Below are positions 1-5,595 of a stretch of DNA of 5,763 bases, piece after piece. Each line of letters starts with the position of its first letter. Position 1 is the stretch's first letter. The position numbers were made by a program, and so were the translations under genes. This DNA comes from Draconibacterium sp. (GTDB lineage: Bacteria; Bacteroidota; Bacteroidia; Bacteroidales; Prolixibacteraceae): assembly GCA_030595485.1 (NCBI GenBank), contig JAUVDE010000239.1:1-5763 (forward strand), given 5' to 3'. The notes below the pieces were generated by a model. It searched no databases and was not told the DNA's origin. It worked only from the letters and a program-made list of their open reading frames with translations.

Positions 1-1
1 T

Positions 2-880
2 TTAGATGAACAGAAATTAGAAGCTGTAACCCTTAACGGAATTCCTGCAACTTTTGCCGATGAAAAATATGGCGATCACGAACGCAATGTGTTTGATATT
101 TGGTTAGCTGATTCGGAAAAACCAACTCCTTTGGTAATATACATTCATGGTGGTGGTTTTATTGGTGGCGATAAATCGAGGTATTACGAGTCGGAAGATT
201 GGGTTCGATTTTTAGATGCAGGCGTTTCAGTTGCAAGCATTAACTACCGTTTTATGAATCAGGCGCCGTACGGAATTTTGGGGAGTATGATGGACTCAAA
301 ACGGTGCTTGCAGTACATTCGTTATTATGCTGAAAAATATAATATCGATAAAAGTCGAGTTGCTTGTTCGGGTGGTTCTGCCGGTGCGGGAACTTCCCTT
401 TGGCTAAATTTTTCGGATGAAATGGCTGACCTTGATAACGTTGATCCTATTTTGCGTGAATCAACAAAAATAGTTTGCGCCGGAGCTTTTGCCACGCAAT
501 CGACTTACGACATTTTACAATGGACTGATATTCTTGGTTTTCCATTAAATGAATCGAAGGAAGAAAAACAGATGGTTGCCCGCGCATTTGGAATTAAATC
601 AGCTGAAGGAATTAATCTCTTCGAACAAACGGAGATTCGGGAAGAGCTTGATTTTTTGGGAAAAATGACTAAAGATGCAGCGCCATTCTTTGTATTTAAT
701 CGCGGGGAAGGAGGTATCCCAATTGACGAAGATGAGTTGCAACATCATCCGGCACATGCGAGAGTCTTAAAGGAAAAAGCAGAGGAAGTTGGGGCAGAAG
801 CAATTGTTTATGCTCCTGGAATTGGGATTGTCGATGAGTCAGGGAAAGATTTGGTGGATTTCTTTTTAGAGAAGTTATAA
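2..880 (+). CDS. Alpha/beta-hydrolase (esterase/lipase-like), 5' end missing
   Basis: The reading frame is open to the left edge, so the true start lies outside the window; 292 codons plus stop are visible. A GTG at 89 is in frame, but the 29 codons before it encode a family-like lead-in (YGDHERNVFDIW), so 89 is not the start. Seen: the oxyanion-hole motif HGGGF (nt 146-160) and a nucleophile elbow GGSAG (nt 371-385, Ser codon 377-379), the hallmarks of the carboxylesterase/hormone-sensitive-lipase type of alpha/beta hydrolase. The likely role is hydrolysis of an ester or related bond; the substrate is unknown. Odd: the C-terminal strand-loop that usually carries the catalytic His (GxGHG) reads PGIGIVDES, and the usual acid-loop position reads NRGEGGIP. 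The only His residues nearby are in HHPAH (nt 743-757). Either the triad is built differently in this subfamily or activity is lost. Fold call is firm; specificity is not. No membrane segment is visible, and any signal peptide would be off the edge. Confidence 0.85.
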   Translation, partial: LDEQKLEAVTLNGIPATFADEKYGDHERNVFDIWLADSEKPTPLVIYIHGGGFIGGDKSRYYESEDWVRFLDAGVSVASINYRFMNQAPYGILGSMMDSKRCLQYIRYYAEKYNIDKSRVACSGGSAGAGTSLWLNFSDEMADLDNVDPILRESTKIVCAGAFATQSTYDILQWTDILGFPLNESKEEKQMVARAFGIKSAEGINLFEQTEIREELDFLGKMTKDAAPFFVFNRGEGGIPIDEDELQHHPAHARVLKEKAEEVGAEAIVYAPGIGIVDESGKDLVDFFLEKL

Positions 881-883
881 AAA

Positions 884-915
884 GGAAGACTGTCGTTTCA
901 GACAGCCTAGTTTCC
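884..915. terminator. Bidirectional hairpin terminator between convergent genes
   Basis: GACTGTC (888-894) pairs with GACAGCC (901-907) over a six-base loop, seven pairs with one G-U. GGAA (884-887) and TTCC (912-915) can extend the stem across a four-base bulge. The plus side is followed by CATTTTTATTTT; on the minus side the hairpin is followed by TTCCTTTTT. It lies between the hydrolase stop at 880 and the minus-strand stop at 921, so it probably ends both transcripts. Confidence 0.7.
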
Positions 916-920
916 CATTT

Positions 921-1808
921 TTATTTTGTAAGTTCCTGCATTGTGTCTTTTATGTCGCCCGGTGTACTCATTATTTTCATAAAAGTACCCATGGTAAGTT
1001 CGGGCCAATGTAGCGCTATTCGATATTTCCCCGGTAGAATTGTAGCTGTGTTTCCCTGAAGTATTATTTCGTATGGCATTGCCGCAACTTGGCTGTCGCC
1101 AACAATTGGAAGAAATTTAGACTCACCAGTTTCAGCACTTTTTAATGCAACTCCAAAAACGGCAACTTCTTTATCGGTATATATTAATTCATAAACTTTT
1201 TCAGTTTCACCTATTCCACTTTCAAGGTTGGCTTGTATCGTTTTTAATCCTTCTTCAAACGATGAAAACTCATTCAATTTATCGGCATCATCAAAATAAG
1301 GCATCATTACCTTGTAATGGTATTTCTGAAGTTTTTTCTTTTCCAGTGTTCCTCCAAATGGAGTAAAATCTGAACCAATTTTTTTCATGGCATTTTTAGC
1401 CTCTTCAGAAATTTTAGCCAATGCTTCTTCTTGCTTATCAACTCCATCAATAAAATATGCGTAGAACAAATACATTGGGTTTAGCATGCTAACTTTTATC
1501 ACGTCTCCCTCTTTTTTAAAACCCACTTTAAGCGCTGCTGCCAGTGCTCCGCGGTCCTCAAAGCTTAGGGCAATTTTTTCCAGTTCGGAGCTGGTGTAGC
1601 AAACTACTGCTAAATCGCTTGAGTTAGCAGGCTTGTAATCGCCAAGTATCTTAAATCCTGAAGATGTTAGTGCTTCTTTACTCGATTGAATAATATCTTC
1701 CATATTGTCGGAAGTGTTCCCAACCAAAAAATAGGCTGACTCATTTTGTGCGATAAGATTTATTTGGGTTAAACAGATAATTGTAAATACAAGAATAAGT
1801 CGTTTCAT
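921..1808 (-). CDS. Secreted protein of unknown function, DUF302-like
   Basis: A 295-residue protein. I chose the ATG at 1808-1806 because it starts directly with a signal peptide: MKR, then a hydrophobic run (about residues 4-19) ending LIAQ, a common Bacteroidota signal-peptidase I site with Gln as the first mature residue. An in-frame TTG further upstream (1832) lies inside the predicted -7 box and cannot be in the transcript. There is no lipobox Cys, so the protein is probably periplasmic or exported rather than a lipoprotein. Residues about 25-120 (a helix ending SSGFKILGDY, then DLAVVCYTSSEL and a VSMLNPMYLFYAYF stretch) and about 230-295 (LPIVGDS, then MPYEIILQGNTATI and a WPEL segment) look like the two halves of a DUF302-type fold separated by a charged helical insert. 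That match is by eye and weak. No catalytic motif is recognisable and only one Cys (residue 70) lies in the mature part. It is a single-gene unit; the function is unknown. Confidence 0.8.
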   Translation of the reverse strand: MKRLILVFTIICLTQINLIAQNESAYFLVGNTSDNMEDIIQSSKEALTSSGFKILGDYKPANSSDLAVVCYTSSELEKIALSFEDRGALAAALKVGFKKEGDVIKVSMLNPMYLFYAYFIDGVDKQEEALAKISEEAKNAMKKIGSDFTPFGGTLEKKKLQKYHYKVMMPYFDDADKLNEFSSFEEGLKTIQANLESGIGETEKVYELIYTDKEVAVFGVALKSAETGESKFLPIVGDSQVAAMPYEIILQGNTATILPGKYRIALHWPELTMGTFMKIMSTPGDIKDTMQELTK

Positions 1809-1829
1809 AGTTATTTTGATTTTGGTGAG

Positions 1830-1837
1830 CAAATGTA
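1830..1837 (-). promoter_or_regulatory. Bacteroidota-type -7 box for the DUF302-like gene
   Basis: Read on the minus strand this is TACATTTG, a full match to the TAnnTTTG element used by the Bacteroidota primary sigma factor. It lies 21 bases before the chosen ATG, giving an expected leader of roughly 15 bases. No clear -33 TTG is visible at the expected distance. The leader is A-rich with no Shine-Dalgarno sequence. Confidence 0.55.
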
Positions 1838-1968
1838 AGAGAAGAGAATTGGGGTTTACTTTGGTGGCTTATGATAGTTGTCATGCGACAAATATTAATA
1901 AATATACAATCTGAATGAATATATATGCTTTTTGATGAAGTGATTTTTATTTTCACATAAAAAATTTT

Positions 1969-1976
1969 CATCTTTG
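1969..1976 (+). promoter_or_regulatory. Probable -7 box for aspartokinase
   Basis: CATCTTTG matches TAnnTTTG at all but the first base and is placed as expected, 27 bases before the ATG at 2004. Transcription would begin near 1982, leaving a leader of about 20 bases that is too short for a lysine riboswitch or an attenuator. The -33 element is not clear. The sequence just before the start codon (ATTATAAAA) is A-rich without a Shine-Dalgarno match. Confidence 0.45.
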
Positions 1977-2003
1977 TCGCCTGCAAATTAATAGATTATA
2001 AAA

Positions 2004-3320
2004 ATGAAGGTTTTAAAATTCGGAGGAACATCGGTTGGCTCGCCAGAAAATATGCGGGCAGTTATGGAACAGGTAACTGATGGAGAACAAAAAATTATCG
2101 TACTTTCTGCAATGTCGGGAACTACAAATTCGTTGGTAGAAATTTCTAATTACTTACATAAGAAGAACAAAGACACCGCGCGTATTTTTATTGGCAAACT
2201 TGAAGATAAATATAAACAGGTTGTTGTAGATCTTTTCACCTCTGAGGAAAATAAAAAGGCTGGATTAAAGGTAGTTGCCAAATCTTTTAAAACGATAAAA
2301 TCTTTTACTTCCGGAAAATTTGGCTTGGTTGGGGAGAATACTATTTTGGCACAGGGCGAAATTATTTCAACCAATTTGGTTACCTTTTTAATGAATGAAA
2401 ATGGCTACAATACCAAACTTTTGCCAGCCCTCGATTTTATGAAAATTGATGAGGATAAAGCAGCAGACTTGCCCTTTATTCGTGATAATATTAAGCCGGT
2501 GTTAGAGAAAGTTGGCGATGCCGATTATTATATCACACAAGGATTTATTTGTAAAGATGCCGATGGCGATATTAATAATCTTCAGCGGGGTGGTAGCGAC
2601 TATACTGCTTCCTTAATTGGTGCTGCTATCGAAGCGGATGAAATTCAAATTTGGACGGATATTGATGGTTTCCATAATAACGACCCACGATTTGTGGAAG
2701 GTACCAAAAAGATTGAGCAGCTTTCGTTCAACGAGGCAGCTGAGTTAGCCTATTTTGGTGCAAAAATTTTGCATCCGCAAACTGTACTTCCTGCACGAGT
2801 TGGAAATATTCCGGTTCGTTTAAAAAATACAATGAATCCATCGGATAGTGGAACATTAATTACGGCCGAATCGGATGGAATGGGAATTAAAGCTGTTGCT
2901 GCAAAAGACGGAATAACAGCAGTAAAAATCCGTTCGGCGCGAATGTTAATGGCTTACGGTTTCCTTAAAAATATTTTCGAGATTTTCGAGAAATTCAAAA
3001 CGCCAATCGATATGATTTCTACTTCGGAGGTGGCGGTTTCAATTACCATTGATAATACTCAAAATTTAGCCGCGATTAAAGAAGAATTAGATAAATTCGG
3101 TACGGTTGAAATTGATGACGATATGTCGATTGTATGTATTGTTGGCGATATTATTGAAGAGGAAAATGGTTTTGCACCAAAGGTATTTAAAGCACTTGAT
3201 GGCATTCCAATTCGTATGATTTCGTACGGTGGTAGTAAATACAATATTTCTGTTCTTGTTCCAACAATTAATAAAAAGGAAACGCTACAGTCCTTGAGCG
3301 ATAATTTGCTGAACAGTTAA
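2004..3320 (+). CDS. lysC: Aspartokinase, monofunctional (aspartate kinase)
   Basis: A complete 438-residue cytoplasmic enzyme that phosphorylates L-aspartate with ATP to 4-phospho-L-aspartate, the entry step to lysine/diaminopimelate, threonine and methionine. Seen: the N-terminal KFGGTSVG motif (residues 5-12); the GE pair (118-119) of the amino-acid-kinase fold; RGGSDYT (195-201); WTDIDG with NNDPR (217-229), the nucleotide/aspartate site region; and FGAKILHP (251-258). From about residue 295 two ACT domains follow: the first contains ITAVKIRSARML and STSEVAVSI, the second SIVCIVGD and RMISYGG. These are the allosteric domains of the family, but which amino acid inhibits cannot be read from the sequence. 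Length is normal for the monofunctional form, and no homoserine dehydrogenase is fused. The start is set by the motif beginning five residues in. The gene stands alone, followed by a strong hairpin. A second, thrA-type enzyme may exist elsewhere in the genome, so the symbol is by type. Confidence 0.95.
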   Translation: MKVLKFGGTSVGSPENMRAVMEQVTDGEQKIIVLSAMSGTTNSLVEISNYLHKKNKDTARIFIGKLEDKYKQVVVDLFTSEENKKAGLKVVAKSFKTIKSFTSGKFGLVGENTILAQGEIISTNLVTFLMNENGYNTKLLPALDFMKIDEDKAADLPFIRDNIKPVLEKVGDADYYITQGFICKDADGDINNLQRGGSDYTASLIGAAIEADEIQIWTDIDGFHNNDPRFVEGTKKIEQLSFNEAAELAYFGAKILHPQTVLPARVGNIPVRLKNTMNPSDSGTLITAESDGMGIKAVAAKDGITAVKIRSARMLMAYGFLKNIFEIFEKFKTPIDMISTSEVAVSITIDNTQNLAAIKEELDKFGTVEIDDDMSIVCIVGDIIEEENGFAPKVFKALDGIPIRMISYGGSKYNISVLVPTINKKETLQSLSDNLLNS

Positions 3321-3356
3321 AGGAACTCAAATTCCAGATAACAAAGAGCAAATATT

Positions 3357-3413
3357 AAATAAGCTTCAAAACTCAATAATTCGATTTTCAAATTTGGGTT
3401 TTGAAGCTTATTT
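3357..3413. terminator. Long hairpin, bidirectional terminator of lysC and the YycJ-like gene
   Basis: AAATAAGCTTCAAAAC (3357-3372) is perfectly complementary to GTTTTGAAGCTTATTT (3398-3413). Four further pairs, one of them T-G, extend the stem inward to a 17-base loop (3377-3393). Just outside, AATATT occurs at 3351-3356 and 3422-3427 and could add an outer stem. The hairpin sits in the 119-base gap between the lysC stop and the stop of the convergent minus-strand gene. Neither side has a long T run; minus-strand transcripts would end in TTATTT followed by AT-rich sequence. Confidence 0.75.
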
Positions 3414-3439
3414 GTGATTTGAATATTAGATTTTGGGAT

Positions 3440-4201
3440 TTACTGCAGTTTGTACACTTCAGTGGCTTCAAACCTCGAAGTCAATTTTACCTCAAACCTT
3501 TCGTTTAACGACTCCATTCTTTTCATCGCTTTTTCGTGCATGTTATTGTCTTTCGAAATATGGCTTAGAAAAACACATTGTAAATTTCCGTTGGTGTGTT
3601 TCTCCAGTAAGTCAAAAGTCTGGTCGTTCGATAAGTGGCCAAGTTCGGAAGCAACACGTTCTTTTAGGAAATGTGGATAGCGACCTTCCCAAAGCATTTT
3701 TTCATCGTAGTTCGATTCCAGGAAAAGTCCATCGCATTTTTCAATGTGATTTTTTACATTATCGCAAGCTTCGCCAATATCGGTAAATACGCCTACGTTT
3801 TTGTTTTTGTATTGTACTCGAAAAGAACAGGGTTCGGAAGCATCGTGTTTTTTCAAAACCGGATGGATGGTGAAATCCCCAACTTCTATTATTTCGTTGG
3901 GAGTGAAAAACCTAGGAGAATCAGGGCGCATGTTTTTATACGCACCGTTGTATGTTTTTGCAGTTAAATAAATCGGAACATGTAGTTTTTTATTTACCCC
4001 GCGTGCTCCGCGCATGTGGTCGCCATGTTCGTGCGTAATAAAAACAGCCTTTATTTTCAGTGGATCTAAATCCATTTCCGTCATGCGGTTAATAATTTGT
4101 TTACCCGAAATTCCTGCATCAACAAGAATCGCATCTTCATTATTTCCAATGTAATAGCAGTTTCCGTTACTTCCCGAGGCGATGGCACAAATTTCAAGCA
4201 T
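3440..4201 (-). CDS. YycJ/WalJ-like metallo-beta-lactamase-fold hydrolase
   Basis: A complete 253-residue protein of the MBL superfamily. The ATG at 4201-4199 gives the family N-terminus MLEICAIASGSNGN; an in-frame ATG at 4240 would add 13 unusual residues and lies upstream of the predicted -7 box, so I rejected it. Seen: ASGSxGN near the N-terminus, a DAG strand (28-30), the metal-binding HEHGDH (57-62), KKHDASEP with His119, FTDIGE with Asp141, LESNYD (161-166), GHLSN with His189, and LSHISKDNN with His214. These match the two-metal site and signature blocks of the YycJ (WalJ, VicX) family. In Firmicutes such proteins sit in the walRK operon and have been linked to coordinating cell-wall or division events with DNA replication; the substrate is probably a nucleic acid or phosphodiester. 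Here there is no walRK neighbour, so that role cannot be transferred directly. No signal peptide; cytoplasmic. Confidence 0.92.
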   Translation of the reverse strand: MLEICAIASGSNGNCYYIGNNEDAILVDAGISGKQIINRMTEMDLDPLKIKAVFITHEHGDHMRGARGVNKKLHVPIYLTAKTYNGAYKNMRPDSPRFFTPNEIIEVGDFTIHPVLKKHDASEPCSFRVQYKNKNVGVFTDIGEACDNVKNHIEKCDGLFLESNYDEKMLWEGRYPHFLKERVASELGHLSNDQTFDLLEKHTNGNLQCVFLSHISKDNNMHEKAMKRMESLNERFEVKLTSRFEATEVYKLQ

Positions 4202-4220
4202 AAATTTTTTATTTGGAGGG

Positions 4221-4228
4221 CGAAAGTA
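4221..4228 (-). promoter_or_regulatory. Probable -7 box for the YycJ-like gene
   Basis: On the minus strand this reads TACTTTCG, one mismatch from TAnnTTTG, 19 bases before the ATG at 4201. The expected leader is about 12-14 bases and A/T-rich (AAATAAAAAATTT). The CCCTCC stretch in the leader is the wrong strand sense for a Shine-Dalgarno sequence. The position supports the start at 4201 rather than 4240. Confidence 0.45.
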
Positions 4229-4291
4229 GCAATTTTTCACTACACTTTTGTTTTTATTGGTTTAGTTTTATTTATGATTAAATTGTGATAA

Positions 4292-4309
4292 TGTCGTTTA
4301 TAAACGACA
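4292..4309. promoter_or_regulatory. Perfect 18-bp palindrome, candidate operator O1
   Basis: TGTCGTTTATAAACGACA is identical to its own reverse complement. It covers the -33/spacer region of the DUF4143 promoter. A palindrome with no loop is the usual form of a binding site for a dimeric repressor, and the CGTTTATAAACG core resembles operators I associate with HTH (Xre/HipB-like) antitoxin-type regulators in Bacteroidota; that likeness is from memory. No regulator gene lies next to it within the window. Confidence 0.6.
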
Positions 4310-4317
4310 AAAAACCG

Positions 4318-4325
4318 TATATTTG
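4318..4325 (+). promoter_or_regulatory. Bacteroidota-type -7 box for the DUF4143 ATPase gene
   Basis: TATATTTG is a full match to TAnnTTTG. Transcription would start near 4331-4333, leaving a leader of about 13 bases before the ATG at 4345. The box sits between, and touches, the two palindromic elements. The -33 region falls inside the upstream palindrome and shows only a GTTTA-like sequence rather than a clean TTTG. Confidence 0.6.
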
Positions 4326-4342
4326 TCGAATACGAACGACAA
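4323..4342. promoter_or_regulatory. Second palindromic element, candidate operator O2
   Basis: The arms TTGTCG (4323-4328) and CGACAA (4337-4342) are perfectly complementary and separated by eight bases, as in the upstream palindrome (GTCG-N8-CGAC). The 16-base cores agree at 12 positions, and AACGACAA recurs exactly 32 bp after its copy at 4303-4310. The inner bases are not symmetric, so this would be the weaker site. It overlaps the end of the -7 box and the expected start of transcription, where a bound protein would block RNA polymerase. Confidence 0.5.
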
Positions 4343-4344
4343 TA

Positions 4345-5469
4345 ATGATAAAAAGGCACATCGAAGATATTCTCTCAGCAAAGTTTTTTTTAGGAAAAAC
4401 TATCCTTTTATTGGGTGCTAGGCAAGTTGGGAAAACAACGCTTTTAAGGCAAATTGCTGAGTCGTTGAAGAAAGAAATAATTTGGATGAACGGCGATAAT
4501 CCTGAAGACCGGTTATTGTTAAGTCAGATAAATGGTTTGCGAGCAAAAGAAATATTTCCTAAAGGCTCCGTGGTTTTTATCGACGAAGCTCAGCGCATAG
4601 AAAATTCAGGATTATCATTAAAAATCATTCACGATAATTGCGAAGGTATTCAAATGGTTGTTACTGGTTCAAGCTCATTTGAACTTACTGACAAATTAAA
4701 AGAGTCGATGACGGGCAGAAAATGGTCGTATAAACTTTATCCAATTTCGTTTTCTGAAATTTTACAACACACCAACTATTTGGAAACACTTCGAACTGTA
4801 GAAAGCCGATTGCTTTATGGCTCTTACCCCGAAGTTTTGAACAATCCCGGAAACGAAAGAGGGGTTCTTTTGGAGTTAATGTCGGATTACCTGTACAAAG
4901 ATGTATTTTCATTGAAAGACGTACGGAAGCCAGATGCAATTGAAGCTTTGTTGAAAGCACTTGCGTTTCAGATAGGTAGCCAGGTTTCTTACCGTGAATT
5001 ATCACAATTAGCGAAAATCGACAAAGAAACTATTGAGCGTTACATTAACCTGTTAGAAGAAGCATTTATTATCTTCAGGCTTGGCTCTTTTTCCAGAAAC
5101 TTGAGAAATGAGCTAAAATTCTCAAAGAAAATTTATTTTGTCGATGTAGGAATCAGGAATGCTTTGATAAACCAATTTTCTCCTCTCGATTTGCGTAATG
5201 ATACCGGCGGACTTTGGGAGAATTATCTGATTTCTGAAAGACGAAAAAAGATTGAATACGAAGGTTTGTACCGAAGCACGTATTTTTGGCGGACAAACCG
5301 TCAGCAGGAAATCGATTACATTGAGGAGTACGACGGGAAACTCCATGCCTACGAATTTAAATGGGGGCAAAACTCAAAGCTCAAAATTCCAAAAACTTTT
5401 ACTAAGTCTTATCCCGATGCCGAAGTTAATTTGGTGAACCGAGATAATTATTTTGATTTTTTGAAATAA
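4345..5469 (+). CDS. AAA-family ATPase with C-terminal DUF4143
   Basis: A complete 374-residue protein from the ATG at 4345. In-frame starts at 4285 and 4291 lie upstream of the -7 box and run through a palindrome, so they are unlikely. Seen in order: Walker A GARQVGKT (24-31); Walker B VVFIDEAQ (76-83); a sensor-like TGSSSF (108-113); GSYPEV (159-164), a block typical of this family; a helical winged-helix-like region (about 195-245, with YRELSQLAKIDKETIERYI); then the DUF4143 part with FVDVGIRN (265-272), WENYLISE (291-298) and EIDYIEEY followed by YEFKW (323-340). The Asp324 and Glu337-x-Lys339 spacing fits the PD-(D/E)XK nuclease-like fold reported for this domain. The family is very common in Bacteroidota, often in many copies, and its biological role is unknown; nucleic-acid binding or processing driven by ATP is an inference. 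It is a single gene with its own promoter, candidate operators and terminator, between housekeeping genes. No membrane segment is visible. Confidence 0.92.
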   Translation: MIKRHIEDILSAKFFLGKTILLLGARQVGKTTLLRQIAESLKKEIIWMNGDNPEDRLLLSQINGLRAKEIFPKGSVVFIDEAQRIENSGLSLKIIHDNCEGIQMVVTGSSSFELTDKLKESMTGRKWSYKLYPISFSEILQHTNYLETLRTVESRLLYGSYPEVLNNPGNERGVLLELMSDYLYKDVFSLKDVRKPDAIEALLKALAFQIGSQVSYRELSQLAKIDKETIERYINLLEEAFIIFRLGSFSRNLRNELKFSKKIYFVDVGIRNALINQFSPLDLRNDTGGLWENYLISERRKKIEYEGLYRSTYFWRTNRQQEIDYIEEYDGKLHAYEFKWGQNSKLKIPKTFTKSYPDAEVNLVNRDNYFDFLK

Positions 5470-5471
5470 TG

Positions 5472-5508
5472 AAAGTCATCTCCCGACTAAAGTTTGCATG
5501 ATGACTTT
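5472..5508. terminator. Hairpin terminator after the DUF4143 ATPase
   Basis: AAAGTCATC (5472-5480) pairs perfectly with GATGACTTT (5500-5508) over a 19-base loop. On the plus strand the stem ends in a run of five T (5506-5510), the form of a factor-independent terminator, starting three bases after the stop codon. On the minus strand it is followed by CATTATTT and may also end the convergent purF transcript. Confidence 0.7.
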
Positions 5509-5539
5509 TTAAAATCCTTTTCGGTTATATTGAATTCAC

Positions 5540-5561
5540 CGGGTGAGCTTAAAGTCACCCG
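5540..5561. repeat. Small GC-rich hairpin downstream of purF
   Basis: CGGGTGA (5540-5546) pairs with TCACCCG (5555-5561) over an eight-base loop. A competing inverted repeat, TCACC-G-GGTGA (5536-5546), shares the left arm, so two alternative foldings are possible. It lies 35 bases past the purF stop on the minus strand. There is no T run on either side, so it may be an RNA 3'-end stabiliser or a weak terminator rather than a classical one. Confidence 0.45.
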
Positions 5562-5595
5562 ATGAAAACTGTGACAGCCACTTTCTTCAAACTTT

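Noticed and set aside
89..91. GTG as the start of the alpha/beta-hydrolase
   Set aside because: The frame is open to the window edge and the upstream residues look like family sequence, so the gene is simply cut by the window.
1145..1366. Plus-strand open frame of 73 codons
   Set aside because: It lies wholly opposite the DUF302-like gene, has no promoter and encodes a composition typical of an antisense shadow.
1741..1986. Minus-strand open frame of 81 codons across the divergent promoter region
   Set aside because: It overlaps the signal-peptide region of the real gene in another frame and crosses predicted promoters of both neighbours; the residues look random.
1841..2003. Possible lysine riboswitch or attenuator ahead of aspartokinase
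   Set aside because: The likely transcription start leaves only about 20 bases of leader; the weak GATGAA/TTCATC inverted arms lie upstream of that start.
3433..3967. Several plus-strand open frames opposite the YycJ-like gene
   Set aside because: The minus-strand gene has unmistakable family motifs along its whole length; these are shadows.
4202..4240. A longer YycJ-like start at the ATG at 4240
   Set aside because: It adds 13 residues not seen in the family and would begin upstream of the predicted -7 box.
4285..4344. Upstream starts (GTG 4285, ATG 4291) for the DUF4143 ATPase
   Set aside because: They precede the TATATTTG box and the expected transcription start, and the extra residues merely translate the palindrome.
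4285..5469. A toxin-antitoxin pair including the DUF4143 gene
   Set aside because: The promoter looks like a TA operator, but no small partner gene is visible on either side before the neighbouring genes.
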